A model generated the notes under the pieces. That model had not been told where the DNA came from. It saw only the letters and a list, made by a program, of their open reading frames with translations, and ran no database searches. Made by a program: the position numbers and the translations under genes. From Areca catechu (taxonomy: Eukaryota > Streptophyta > Magnoliopsida > Arecales > Arecaceae), in assembly GCA_021397845.1 (NCBI GenBank), contig CM038050.1, positions 7,444,471-7,508,470 on the forward strand: a stretch of 64,000 nt of DNA, given 5' to 3'. Positions 11,066 to 25,400 of this stretch are shown one piece after another; the stretch's first letter is position 1, and each line of letters begins with the position of its first letter.

Positions 11066-12350
11066 TCTAGACCTAAAATAAATTGATTCGGGACCTTTGA
11101 TCGTTAAGGAACGATCACTAGGTTAGGGCTGTCCAATTTAAATAAATTAAATCTAATTAAATAAAAATAAACCAGCAATTGATTAGATCAGGTTATCAAA
11201 GTGTATCTCATTCGAAAATATGGAATATCATGAATCCTGAAAGAGTGAGATCGTCTAGAGGTCGTCCAAAATCCAGACCAGTAGTTCGCGAGCGAGATAG
11301 ATCTGAAGCCGTCAGACCTGAATCACCAAAAAAGAAATGATTCTATTAATCCCAAATCAATTAAGATGATAAGATAAATAAACCAAGTTAATCCAATACA
11401 TGATCTGCTCTAAAAATTCATTTTTATAGATTTTTAGACTGCTTTGAGAACCATGCAGTCTTAGATCCATGTGCTCCGAGATCCGTGCAATGCTTGAAGT
11501 TGGCAGCAGGGACCGTGATCGCTTTCACGATCGTGCGCTTGTGCTTTTCTTCTCCACGGACCGAAGGTGGGAACGCAGCAGGGGATCTTCCGGCCGGATC
11601 TCACCGGCGATGGCACCGGAGAGCAGGCAGCGACGTAGGGAGGCTTCGTCGGCAACAGTGCTGAGATCGCCGGTAGCAGCTCCTTCACGGACCGCTGCAA
11701 GCAGGGGAGGAAGTCCATGGGGCTCGGGCCGGTGTTGGCGCCGGGCGGAGGACGATGCTGGCATGGGAGGAAGAGGGCTGGACGGTCGGGGTTCTGGCGG
11801 CTAGCGACGTCGGGCGAATCTGTGACACTAGCGTGTGGCGACGTCTTGCGATGACCGTGGGCTATGATCAGGCTTCACGGTGGAGGCATCGGCTGCTGGC
11901 GATGAAGACGAACTGGGGCATGGCTTCGACGGACGAGGGCATCCAGATCTGCGGCACAGGGGAAGAGGGTTCCGACGATTGGATGATTCCGGTGAATTGC
12001 TTCGATTGAGCGGCTCAGAGAAGAAGACGAAGTAGCAGGGATGATAAGGAAGGGAGGAATAAAGAGAGAATAAGAAGAATAGAGAAAGAGAATAAGAGGG
12101 AGAGAGGAATCCGAGAAGAGATGGAGAGGGGGGAAAGAATTGGGACACACCCTGATTTTTTCTCAAAATAATCTTCGATAACTTTTATTCAATGATAAAT
12201 CATTCTTAAATAAAGCAATCAAACATTCGATAAAGATAAATCCTAAAATAGACTCAAAATAATCGGAACTACTAAGGTATTCCGATAACTCTAAAAGAAA
12301 TAAAAAACTGATCTCCGATTCGGAAATATCCTAAATCCCACGTACACCCA
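11042..12350. repeat. Dispersed repeat, relative of the solo LTR at 38994
   Basis: It shares long similarity with 39029-40130. Shared blocks include GGTGCGG, ACAAATTCTAGACCTAAAA, ACCAGCAATTGATT, TGATCTGAAGCCGT, CTGATCTCCGATTCGG and CACGTACACCCA. The centre is GC-rich and more divergent. The outer 35 bp and 105 bp of the other copy are not seen here, so this copy is truncated or a variant. Small ORFs inside are not shared between copies. Confidence 0.7.
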
Positions 12351-13438
12351 ATCTTATCATGATCTCCAACGGGTCTTGCCTCACAACTAACGGGTTACGA
12401 GTTTGAGATGTGACTCTGCGGAAGACTCGATTAAATTCAGATGTTATCCTCCGAGGCCCATGATGGTTGGGTTAGTGAAAGATCAGGATCCATTTTCTTT
12501 TTCGTTATTACCAGCTGGCACGTTAGTGGTGTTGGGTTGGGTGAGTGAGAAACCAGGATCTTCGGATTGGATGAGTGAGAGACCAGGATCCTTTTTCTTT
12601 TTCGTTTTTCTTTTTCGTTGTGATCAGCTGGCACGTTGGTGGTAGTACTAATTCTTGGATGAAGAAAGGCTGTGAAAATTTAATATATTGAATATTTTTT
12701 GGTGAGGTGGGAGCCCATGGGATAACTAATAATAATAATAATAATTTACTTCACCAATGTCATGCTGCCTTCAATTTTTTTTGGTAAGTTTTTTTTTTTT
12801 TTTTTTGCCTGATAAGCCAGGCTGCCTTAATTCAAAGAAAAAATTATTGCGAACATCATGTGCATATGTTTCCCCGCGGATTTGCGTAAGCTCTATTCAT
12901 CCGAGCGCGCATCTTGTGCGCTTTCAATTGGCTGCATGCACCGCCACGCGGTGTAGGCGATAAGTTCATGTTTAGTGATGGTGGCAGCGACCCCATCGCC
13001 GTCACCAGTATTCCGCATTCGTCTTCACCCAGAAGACGATGAACCGTTTAAGAATCTCCAACAGCATCAAACATGCACCGAGCCCGCCGTCTCTGAAAGG
13101 AGTTGCCTCCCCCCGCTCGAAAAAAAAAAAAAAAAAAAAAAAACCTTGAAACCCGGCATTGCTCCAAAAGCCACAAACCATTCGCACACAATTTACCAAA
13201 CAAAGAACCACCACCGTTACTCCAGCATTCCCAAAAATCCAGGAACCCCTCCTCTAAAGACTATCCATCCCGAGAATCCTCCCTCATCTCCTCTCCAAAT
13301 CACTATCACGTTGAAGCTGACGGTTCTCGAATCAGAGTAATATAACAAATCTAGAAACGAGACACGGCCGCGGCCAGCGGCAGGAGCGGCGCCATCTCAA
13401 GATTATCACGGCTCCGCCGGCAATATCGCGATCGCGCG
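12351..13438. other. 5' flank of the TBC-domain gene
   Basis: It contains an imperfect duplication (GTGAGTGAGAAACCAGGATC and CAGCTGGCACGTT blocks, 12475-12645), an (AAT)n run near 12727-12745, a T-run at 12788-12805 and an A-run at 13121-13142. Promoter and 5' UTR of the downstream gene should lie at its right end, but I see no clear TATA box. An in-frame TAG at 13352 closes the frame upstream of the chosen ATG. Confidence 0.5.
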
Positions 13439-16400
13439 ATGAGGGGGAAGAGACTCCCCGTTATCTCTCTAGAGAAGAAGCGGTGAGTGATCGGCCCCTT
13501 CTCTCCACGTGTCGTCTCTTCTCCCGCCCAGATGTCAGCGGATTTCTTTTCTCATACCTTATTATCTCTTTCCTAGTTCTTCCCTTCTCGTTACCTTATT
13601 ATCTCTTTCCTTGTTCTTCCCTTCTCGTTTTTTTTCCCATTTTTCCTTGCATTGCGTGATCCTAATTCGGGCAAATGCGGTTTGTGATCTTGGATTTCTT
13701 TCTTATATATTGTCTCGATAACCCCGCGATTTAGTATTGTACGCGTTCGAGGAGATAGGTTTCAGTTCTACTGTCGCGGCAGGAGGTTAAATTAGGGATC
13801 TTTACGGATTCTAGGGTGGTTTTACCTGCGATGGCAAATGTGTCCTTCGAGAGCTAGTGCGATGGACGATCTAATCGGAGTTCTGCTATGGTGTTTTGAT
13901 TGATTTGTCTTTCTATGGACGTTGAGTCTAGGTAAAGATTAGGTTTTTTTTTTTTTTTATTGATGTGTCCATCTTTTTTCTTTTAGGATTCTTGAATCTC
14001 GATTCTTAAAGTTACACCGATAGCTTCGGACCGATTTCTATATAATTTTCCCAATTCGGCATGATATCTGAGCAGGGACGCCTATGGGTTTGCCGTGCGT
14101 CCTCAACACTTGCAGAGATACCGGGAATATGCAAAAATCTACAAGGCAAGCCATCTAATATCCTTTCTTTTTTATTCCGTAAAAAATATATTTCAAGGTA
14201 TTGCTTAGATTCTTGAGCTTGTATTGGTTCCAGGAGGAAGAAGAAGAGCGATCGGAACAATGGAAGAACTTCCTCCAGAGGCTGGCCGAGTCTGCGCAGG
14301 TGTCGCCCGACGACTCATTGGCAGAAGATGTTGGTGCGGACATGCCAAACGACGCAGGAAAAGACTGTGATCAGAGTGGACTTGACAAATGTGATGGATC
14401 CGAGGAAGTTGGTGCACAGAAGGAGCCGGCTGAGAAAGAAAAAGCGAAAATCCGTAGAACCCATACATGGAGTCAGATAAGACCATCTCTCGCTGCCATC
14501 GGGCAGTTGATGAGTCATCGGTTGAAAGAGAGGAAGAGCCCATCCTGCAACGAACAGGAACCTTGGAAGACTGGGAATCGCCTCGCACCAATTGAAGAGG
14601 TGGCAAGACAATCTAAAGAAGAAGAGTCTGATGAAGAGTTCTATGATGTGGACAGATCTGATGTGGTCCAGGAGGAGGCAGCTTCAGGGGACGGTGGGAA
14701 TGCTGATTCAGCAGCAAAGCAGGAGCCTTTTTGTCCTTGGAAAGAAGAGCTGGAGTGCCTTGTTCGCGGAGGAGTGCCAATGGCTCTCAGAGGAGAGGTG
14801 CAGTCATTACCGTACTATTGCACTCATAATTGGTACTCAGTATTCTGCCGCTTGTCTTAGCTGAATCTATCTTCCACTCTAATCGCAGCTATGGCAAGCT
14901 TTTGTGGGTGTGATGGCACGGAGGGTGGAGGGATACTATCATGACTTGCTAGCTGCAGACACTGACACTGATGAATCTGATGCCTCACTTCCAAGTGACA
15001 CTGTTGGCATGCCAAAAAGACCTCGGGGAGGATGTGTGCCCGAGAAATGGAAGACACAGATTGAGAAGGTTATTAATTAAAGGATTATGAAGTCCAAAGT
15101 CCATTCTTTGTCATCTCATAGAAGCCTGGGTTGTTGAAATTACTATGAAATGAATGATTCTCATCTGCATAACTTATGTGCTCTCTTTACAGGATTTGCC
15201 TCGAACATTTCCAGGGCATCCTGCTTTAGACGACGATGGGAGAAATGCACTGAGGCGCTTGCTTACAGCATATGCTCGCCATAATCCATCAGTTGGGTAC
15301 TGCCAGGTACTCAAGACTGGACTCTATAGTTTTGTCTTCTCTAGGTATCGTAGTGACCTTTTATGTCTGGTGAAGTTATGAAAAGATTTCATTTGATGGA
15401 GTCTGATACTCCATATTCGTGCATTCTATTATGATGTTAACTACCATCTATCGAAGAAGATCATGAATGACCTGCCTGAAAAAGGGCATATATCTCCTCA
15501 AAATTTTATCCAGCAGCTGGACATGTTAAATTTGAGGAAGCGATTCTCACACTTCTTGATGTACATTTGTCAGTAATTTTCATTGCTGGGGTGTACTCTC
15601 ATGAACAATCCATTTTTGTACAGTGAGATGCTGTCAAAAAGCTTTGCAGCATTCAAGAATGATATGATGTGTTATTCTGAAAAATAGTTATTCTACAAGT
15701 TTGCACATGAAGATGCCAGGCTTTTATTAATTATAAGAGCAAAAGAAGAACTAGCCTTTGTAACGCATCTAGACTGTTTTATATTCATGAATGTCAGCTA
15801 TAGTTCTTTTCAAATCAATTCATTGATTAATGCATAGAAATTGCTTGGTATAGAAAGTGGAACTCTAAATCCACTGCTTTAACAGAAAAAATAAGAATGG
15901 AAATGGATTTAAGGTATACACCAGAGGAAAATAAAAAGAAGCTGGCATCTGTATGCTGCCCTTCTTTTTATGGTGAAACAAATCCATGGACTTTATAACC
16001 CAAACGAGGATTGGCACAAGATCTTTGGAAGCTACAAATCCCAAAACAAAACCCCTTATTTATAGGTTGACCACTTTACCAGTTTGAAGAAAGAGAAGTA
16101 GTTCAGGCTCATGGTTAGGTTTAGGTTGGCCTTAGGTGGAGGAGATTTTCTTTTTTAAAAAAGAAGAAGATAGAAGAGGATGCAGATGGCAAAAGAAAGA
16201 GAAATGAGAGCACTAGAAGGATGATGATGAGCTCACCTGCATGCGAGTGTGGAGTACTGGACATCTCATAATGTGTGGTCTAGTGTTGCTTGAGCCCCCG
16301 TATGTCATGGAATATTTGGACATCTAGCAATAACGTGGAAATTTGCATGAGTCACATTTAATCAAACACCCATTTCTGACTACACTATAATTCTGCTTCT

Positions 16401-19400
16401 AATGGTATAACCATACATAAGCATAAAACTTCTAAATGTATCTTCAGGTGTGATGCCTCTGCAAAAGTTTTGCATTTAAGCAGCCTACTTGAACTTTTAC
16501 TAAATTTGAGGTCATAACCTTGTACCCATGAAGCATCAATTTGGCAGTTATGATGTCCATCTTGATGGTACCCTCCCTCGCATTCAACCTTATTTGTGCA
16601 CTCACTCTTGCTTCTGCTCATGGTTTCGAATGCCATGGCTAGCTGTAAAAGCTGAATGATTAATCAAAAAAGAATAAATGTTGGTTACTTTGTTTCGATG
16701 ATAAAACTCAGGCCAGATTCCCTTGTTCTGAATCCACTCTTAGACAGCTCACTTCTAGTTAGGGTTTTTGGCCACCTTTTTTATTAGCTTTTCCTATAAC
16801 TTTTTTTATTTACTTTGTAACCAGGCCTTGCCTGCAATAGTTTTAATAATATGGGTGGTTATACCTCCCTCTTTCTCTAAAAAAAAAGAAAAAAGGAATA
16901 AATATTGAAATGGCTGGCTCACAGGACATAGGTGTGTTAGAAATGTGAGGAGGCCAGCATGGTTCGGTTAGTTCATACCTTGATTACATTATGTGTGATA
17001 GTGTCTGTGGATTGTGAACTGCGTCATTCATTATTAGATGCAAAACAATTATCATGTGGTATTTTCTTTTTTGCTGTGAAATGAACCTAGTAGACTTGAT
17101 AGGGCTAAGATTGAATGAGATGATTATATTATTCCAGGCACATAATTTTCCTTCACCTTGTATGCTTCCTATGTGATAGTGCGTCAAAAGGAGTCCTCTT
17201 CTTTGCTCATCTCTTTCTCCTTTTCCAATTATCTGCCTTTAATAAAGCACAATAAGAATGGGGATTAGATCTCTCAATTGATCAGAAAAGATAATTGCCC
17301 TATTATTTTGAAAACTCGAGGAAGTTCCTTTAGGATTTGTTTTCTTTCCTCCAATTGTCCTGTTACTAAACACAAGCTAGCTTCCTTATTTTTCTTCTCT
17401 TATGATCAAGATGGGAAGTAAATTCCTTTTTCTTCTGTTTAATCACTACAAGATGCTGCTTGTGATTGATACATATGGAATTTTAAATTTTTGACTTGTG
17501 ACTTTGTGCATCTGAGAAATTGATTACAAAAGCTTAGCAGAAGCTCCAAGGTGAGCTATGCGAAGGGGAAGTATCTAATTATAGAGCAGAGCTTGGGGTG
17601 ACGCATGTGGCACAATAGGTAGTGAGCCCTGGCTACTTAGATGAGGTCCAGCTTTGTTAATTGCTTTAGGCTTTACATTGCTTGGCTGTTCTGTAATGAG
17701 CCTTTATATATAGTCTGGTCTAAAGCTTATAAGCAAAGCCATCCAGTAAAGTTGTATTTGAAGTATCTATATTATTAGACAATGCATATTAACATGCCCT
17801 TTTTTTTACTATTTATTTTGGGAGGAGATTTTCCGAATTTAATTATTTCACTAATATTTATCTTACTGTATTTTCACATATTTTATGGACTCAGCAAGGA
17901 TTCAAGTCTTTGTGGGATGTTGGGACAGGGCACTGTCTCAAGCATTGGGATGGGACCGTCCTTTTTTTTTTTTTGAGAGAGAAGGATGGGACCATCCCAT
18001 TGTCATCTCAGCATCCTGTTCAGCATGTCCCATGTCTCAGATTTTTGGGGAGCACCGGACAGTAGCATGGCCTGTTCCATGAAAAAACCAGGATATCCCT
18101 AACCCACAGGATTTGAATCATTACTCAGATCTTCATGTGAATTGGTATATGGAGTATGGACTGCTTCAATGATTTAGCCAGAGAAAGGGCTTATCATGTT
18201 TTAAGTTTTAACCACTACCTAAAAATTTGAAGCTTTGGCTAATTTTAGCATAGCATTTTTTATGTGGTTGTGGTCAACTGGTCAAAATCCTTCTGAGTTT
18301 TCATAAAATTCAATGAACATGTATTTCCCCCCTTTTTTCTTTTCTCCACAATATGCTGACGGTCCCACTTTGATTGCTAGATTTCTGATAAATTATGTGT
18401 AATTGTGGCACTTTACATTATGCTGGGAAGTATAAAGAGACTATTTTTACCAAAGAAAATTTATGATTTATTTTTACCTATAATTTATTATATGTTTCTC
18501 CTCAGTGCTAAAGCTTTATTTTTTTTATTCTCTGTGAATCAACATACTGATTTTCCAGTTAGTATTCAATAATTTTTATTTGCTTTGAGTTAAAAGTTTT
18601 TAGTCTTTGTTATTAGTTCCTAGATTGAATTTCTGGTTATATGCCCAGTTCTCCATATGATGAAATTGTGCTAAATATTGTCCGTGCAGGCTATGAATTT
18701 CTTTGGGGGCTTGTTACTATTGTTGATGCCGGAGGAAAATGCATTTTGGTGGGTTTGCATAATTAATTCCATGTCTGAGTTGGCAAAAGAAAAAGTTTTA
18801 TGATTGCTGATCATGAAACTTGACTTTTTTGGTCAAGCAAATATATTTATTCTACTATATATTGCCAATTGCATTGCTTTTCTAAGTCATTGCAAAATTC
18901 AACAGGACTTTATTGGGTATCATCGATGACTACTTTGATGGCTACTATTCTGAGGAAATGATTGAATCTCAGGTAGTCATTTTAATTTTAGGATCTTTCT
19001 AGCAATCACTTTTACTCTTTCTTGTGCATATCTATGTGAAATTAAGGAAGCCTTGTAATAGAAGCAATCAGTGGATAAATACTGCTGATGACTAATGTTG
19101 CACTTGCACATCTTAATTTCTATTTAATTTCTTTTTTGCATCAGGTGGACCAGCTTGTTCTTGAGGAGCTAGTGCGTGAGAAATTCCCAAAACTGGGTTT
19201 GTATTTCATTATGTGCATACATTTATAGTTGTATTTATATATTCATTCACCCACTCTCTTTGGAAAACCTATTTAATTCCACATTTTGTGTTTGCTTCTG
19301 TTTTGCAGTTCATCATTTGGATTATTTGGGCGTCCAGGTGGCGTGGGTCACCGGTCCTTGGTTCCTTTCCATTTTCATGAATATGCTTCCATGGGAAAGT

Positions 19401-22400
19401 GGTCAGGTTTTATTTGTGTCTTATTACCATATCTTTAAGACATTCATTACATATTACTTAATTAAATGGTAGCATATGTTCTTTTTCTTTTGGGAACTCA
19501 TCAATTGATATTTGCGCCTTGACACAGCCCAGAACTTAATGCTATAGTATCCATAGATAAAGATCTCTTAAATGTGATGGTGTTTATAATTTCAGTTCTT
19601 CGTATGTGGGATGTGCTTCTCTTTGATGGAAATCGTGTAATGTTATTCCGAGCTGCACTTGCTTTGATGGAATTATATGGTACTGGGTAAACCAATTTGA
19701 GTTTATGATCTCATTTAATAAAATTCCTTTTAATTTCTATATTTTGTTCATCCTTTAGTACTGTAGCATAATAATTTTCTTTAAAAAGTTACATGTCAAT
19801 GTGTAGGTCCTGCAATCGTGACTACAAAAGATGCTGGAGATGCAGTTACATTACTGCAGTCCCTTGCTGGCTCTACCTTTGACGGTAGCCAGCTTGTCTT
19901 GACAGCTTGCATGGGTTATCAAGCTGTAGATGAAACAATATTGAAAGAGTTGAGAAAAAAACATAGGCCTGCAGTTATAGCTTCCATGGAGGAAAGATCC
20001 AGAGGACTTAATTCATGGAAGGACTCTAAGGGCCTAGCATCTAAGTTATATAGTTTCAAGCATGACCCAGGATCAATACTTACAGAAACCAACTCGGCAG
20101 AGGTGTCAGGTGACATCCAAACCAATGGGGATTTGCATACCTTGAAGTCTGGATCAACAGATATAGAAGGATTTTTGAATAGTCTAACAGTTGATACAGA
20201 GACAGATTCCTTACCTGATCTTAAAGAACAGGTAACTTTTTATTTCTTAATTCAAAGTTATTTGTATAGTTGCTTTCAGAAAAGAATATAAGATGACTGG
20301 TGTGCTATAAATATATCACTTATGACACTGCCCAGCATGCTTCCTACAATTGTCTGGTGCATCACTGGTGGGATGTAACTTAATTAGGTAAAATGCATTA
20401 AAACATAAAAAACGAGAACTTTTCAATGCTAAAATTGATATTGTGGTATAATTTTTCTAAACTACAATTGGTATGATATGATTGAGGAGCAATTCTATAC
20501 TTACAGTATACTGAAGTCTTAATTATTCAGTATACTGAAGTGCCTTGATGCTGAATAACATATGGAAAGAGCTGATCCTCATTCCTAGTTCTTGCCATGA
20601 TTGCTTGTTGGTTTGAATATATCAGCAAAACAACTGAATAAATAACCTCTAATAGAAAACAAGCTATGAGAGTTATAGCTGGAAAATCTTAGGGCACAAA
20701 TTGTCGTACTGCTCTATCACTATTGAGTTGCATTCAACCTACTTGGATGCAGAAATATTGTACTCTTTATGCCTCTCTTCTTTTCATCAATATCCAGAAT
20801 TTGTACTCTGAGTTTGGTATGAATCACTCATTGCTTTTGATTAGCAACTATTCTCTCAAAATTTATTTAAGGAACCACCTAAAGGCTAAAGGTGGCATGC
20901 ACATGCCCCATTGTTTCAAATATGACAAATGCTTCTACCATTTGACAGAATATTGCTCATCTGATACTCAAGTACTCTTCTTCAACAGCAAAATGGATGA
21001 AAATACTTAGAAATAGATTGCGATGTGTCCGGTTTTCAAATTACGGTGGTAGTGGCCAAAAACAAGTGAAGAAGCAGAAAGGTATTGCTGGGTAGGGAGT
21101 GGTGTTGGGGATAATAAGTCTGCTGGCACTAGGATATAGTAGTTGAAAATACAGCCTTGGATTTCAAAAAAGGAAAGAGCTATGCTTGTCTTTTGGAACA
21201 TTGGTGGCTGCAGGGTTACAATTGTTTAATTTTGGGGTGCTGGGTTTGCAATTTGAAACTTTTCTATGTCCTTTGTGGCTGTGGGTGGAACTCATCTTTA
21301 TGATATCAGTGTCCCTTTGGCCAAGCTGAGAGGGACATGGGAAGGTCTAATCCATGCCACTTCTATGCTGAAGGTGACTAACATAGTTTTTGAAGGGGGT
21401 TTCTTAAGCATTGATTACTTGGATAACAAATAAGGTAAATCAGATTGTGCTCATTCATTACTTTTGGACATCTGGAGGCTTACTTCTTCCTCTACTTCTT
21501 GTGAAGCCAATCATGTCTACGGAGAGGCAAATAGTGCTGTGGACTGGGTAGCTTCTCACGTTACCAATCATATGGGGCCTGTGCTCTAGAACTCCATTTC
21601 CTCTGCTCCCTGGCAATTTCATAACATTTTTGGTTTCAGATTCAAGTGGTTGTATTCACACTAGGGCTGTTTAAATATCCATCTTACCAAAAAAAATCTT
21701 TTGCATCTGTGATATATTTGAGGAGGAGAAGATGGTGAAAGCCTCTAGCATGCCAATTACTATTGCATGAGTAGATAACCAATGCCAAATATTATTAGTG
21801 CAAGCAAGAGCAGATAGTCAATGTTGTAGATAAGAATTCCTGCTTCCATGTCCTTACAAACAGCTCAACAGCTGAATCTATACACAGTCAACATTAATCA
21901 GCACGCCTTCTCCTAGTTATTTGACATTGACAATATGGACCATGAATTTTCAGATGGTCATGTAGATATCATTCTTGATAGATACTAGGCAGTAATGAAC
22001 TTGTTTACAGTTGGTTCAATGTTCTGTAAATCTAAAGAATGAGGGCACGTCTTTCCAATTGAAAAGGTGATCTAGCATCAATGTGAATCACTGATCAACT
22101 GCTTTATTTAATGCTGAGATTAATATGGGTATATCTGTTTTCTTCGAATACCATGAAAACATAGTTTTCTGATGAGGAAATATGAAGCACATCTATTGGT
22201 TAATCATTGAAAAGTTCTAAATGCTTGAACAGTTCTCCCTCTCACTGTTTTCATTATACTTCCGTTGAAACTTGAATGATATGCAATTTTTATCTAGGTG
22301 ATATGGTTGAAGGTCGAGCTGTGTAAATTGCTGGAGGAGAAAAGATCAGCTGTTCTCAGGTTGGTGTCCTTGTAATAACCAGGTTGGCCATGTGAGTATT

Positions 22401-25400
22401 ATGTTGTGAATTGTCTCAGTAAAAGAAAAGTGAGTCTTAGATCTTTTCTTACTTTTACTCCAAATTAGTTCATTTACTTTTTAGGTTCAGAACATAATTA
22501 TTCTTTTGAATCCTCTTGTCCATGTCAAGAATAATTTGTTTATTATGCCTCATATGGTATCTTCATGTAAGATGTTGAAGAGGGGGCATCGGAGTTGCCT
22601 TTAGGCAGGGCCTGCCAGCCTGCTGCATGGTTTAGCTGCCATCGTGTAAAGCTTGTCTCTGAATTTTGGCATCTGCATATTTTATATTTTTGGATAGGTG
22701 AAAAATGGTTTTTTGGGGAAAAAGGATATTATATTAGATGATTTGCTAAATAGCAGTGTAGTATTGGCACTTGCCACCACGAATTTGATGAAAAGAAAAC
22801 AAGAAATTTACATGACCTTGCTGTAGTGCAACCAACTAATTTAACATTACTGAATCTTGTGTGGTGTCAGCAGATATTTTTTCATGTAGTCCTTATATCA
22901 CTGTGATATATATTTTTTGGTAAATACTATGATATATTTTTCATTCAGCTACTTTATATGCCATTCCTTGCATTTGCATCTACTTCTTCATGGTAGGAGA
23001 CTAGGAGATCTTTTCTTGGTGTAACTTTGTGGTTCAACAAAATCTCTACTAAAATTCTGCACTTACTGAGCTTGGTGGACTTAGCAAGCCAATCTGTAAA
23101 CTAGCAGCCCTCTTTTTAAGTATGTTAGATGTACTTGTCACTACTTTGGCCCAAATAACTCCTTGTTCCTATTGGTAACCACTAGGTTCTTATATTGTTC
23201 TTGACAATTTCCTTTAATCTAAGAAATGATTACTAGAGGCCACCTCCATGCAAATGTTTGACTGGGACCTTCTCATAAGGCTCTTAACCCAGCCATCTGC
23301 TTGAATTTGTTTTGGGGTATAACATTCCTGGCACCTTCATTGCTGAAGAAATTTTTTGGTTTTCCTTGACTATACATCGCTATGCGCGGAAAAATAAATT
23401 AAAAGGTAATGATAAATCACTTTGAGATCCAATCTCTAGAGTTCATGATTCAAGAAAAACATGAGCAAGATAACGCTCGCAATGAAATATGAACGAAACC
23501 TGATTTTGTGATGAAAATAAAAGTAAAAGAAGATCCTATATTCTTGCATACCTTTCACCAATCGATGATTTACAATTTTTAGTTCTTCTTGAAGCCATGA
23601 ATGTACTCAGCCTTTACATGTACGGGTGTGTAAATCGTTCGGTTAATCGAAAACCGAACCGAACCATTAATTATTTTGGTGTTTGTTTCGGTTTTTCTTC
23701 TAAGAATTTCGGTTTTGGTTTAACACCGAACCAAAGTTTTTTAATTGGTTCGATTTTCAGTATTCGATTTGATAACTTCGGTTAACCGAAAATCGAAATT
23801 ATAAAATGAAATAAAAACTTCTCTTTGCCCTTTCTAGATCTATGATAAATATTACATTGGTAAATTACAAATAGCTTGAGATAAATTTATTAACTTAAAC
23901 TTTTTTTGAGCGGTTTATTATTGATTTGAATTTGAATAATAATACAAAGTTCAAGTGTAATTCTACATTCCAAATAATGAAATTTTTAAAGAATTTCATA
24001 AGCCCAAACCAAAGCCAAAAGCCCAGCACAAAGAAGTCCAAAACCAAATTACTGAACCGAACTAAACTAAAATTATTTCGATTTGGTTTATTCAGTTTTA
24101 GACTATTTCGGTTCAGTTTTTTGTTCTGCTAAATGCAAATTTAAAAGTTCAGTTTTTTAAAATTTTAGTTTGGTTTTGAACCGAAAAAACTGAATGCACA
24201 CCCCTATCTACAGGCATCCACGCAGAGTTGTGGACTGATCTTGAGATCTTGTCTTCATTGGGATGCTAGCTCCCTTGCAAAGGCCCTCTCTTAATTGCTG
24301 AATTTTTCAAGGGCTGCGCATTCAACTTCCTTTGAAGGTGCAGGAGAGAATAGATATAGCCCAACACTTGGGCATGGAGAAGAGAAAGAGAGGTGGGAGA
24401 GGTTCTGCCCAAGAGCAAAGGAACTTTCAAAGTTTGCTGAAAAAAATTCTGTTGAAAATTCTATGTCAAAGGGCTTGGGGCAGCACTTACTTATAGGCAA
24501 GTGTAAACCCTAGATTCCTTTTCCAAAATCCAATAGGAGTCAAACTCCTTTTCATGCCACACTTGGGATGCCCCCTCTTCCTTTTTTGTACATAGGAAAG
24601 GTTTCTCACGCTGAAATATAGCGCACAATTCCAATTTAGGGCATGGGGAGTCCTTCCTATTCAAGCCTTTAGGAGTCCAACTCCAAGTAGGAATAGATTT
24701 TCTCTTTGACTTAGTCAAAATCCTTAAGATTAGGGATTTAAATTCTTTGACCAGTCAAAGCTTTAGATAAGGACTTTCCTTCCCATATGGTGCCATATTT
24801 CTCCCTAGGTGTGAACTCCTTCACGCAAATTTGGGATATGGGGCGGCCTCCTTTCTTTCTTGCGCACAACATCCAATGCCCCAACTCTTGGGGCGTCCTA
24901 CCCTTTGACTCGGTCAAAGACCAAGTAAAGAGGGATTCCATCTTCCTTTTAAATTTAGATCTCATCCAAAAATTAGATTAAATCAAACTCGATCTTGAGT
25001 TTGATCAAATTAAATCCAATTTAATTTGACTCAAACCTAGCCCAATTAATTAATTCAATCAAATTAAACCAAATAACTTAATTAGCAACAATTGCATGCT
25101 GAATTCAACTATATGATCAGTCACAACTCCTTATGTGTATGATCCCATAAATTCTATTTAGTCTGGTAGTGAGATATGTTGTGATTTTCATCACAACATC
25201 ATTGAAACTCCTTTCAATGGATTGGAATAGTTTCCAAATCTTCTCAATAAGGATCATTGATCATCAAGATGATCAATGTGAGTCGCATAATCCGCCAGTG
25301 ATGCTTAGTAGCATGTCATGGCAACCAGATGAGCTGAAGATGAACCTCTAACTACAGTTACTACGTGATACAGTCCATTTATCAGAGTCTCGACAAGATG

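Noticed and set aside
11469..12009. ORFs in the GC-rich centre of the dispersed repeat
   Set aside because: The related solo LTR at 38994 does not keep the same frames, so they are probably not coding.
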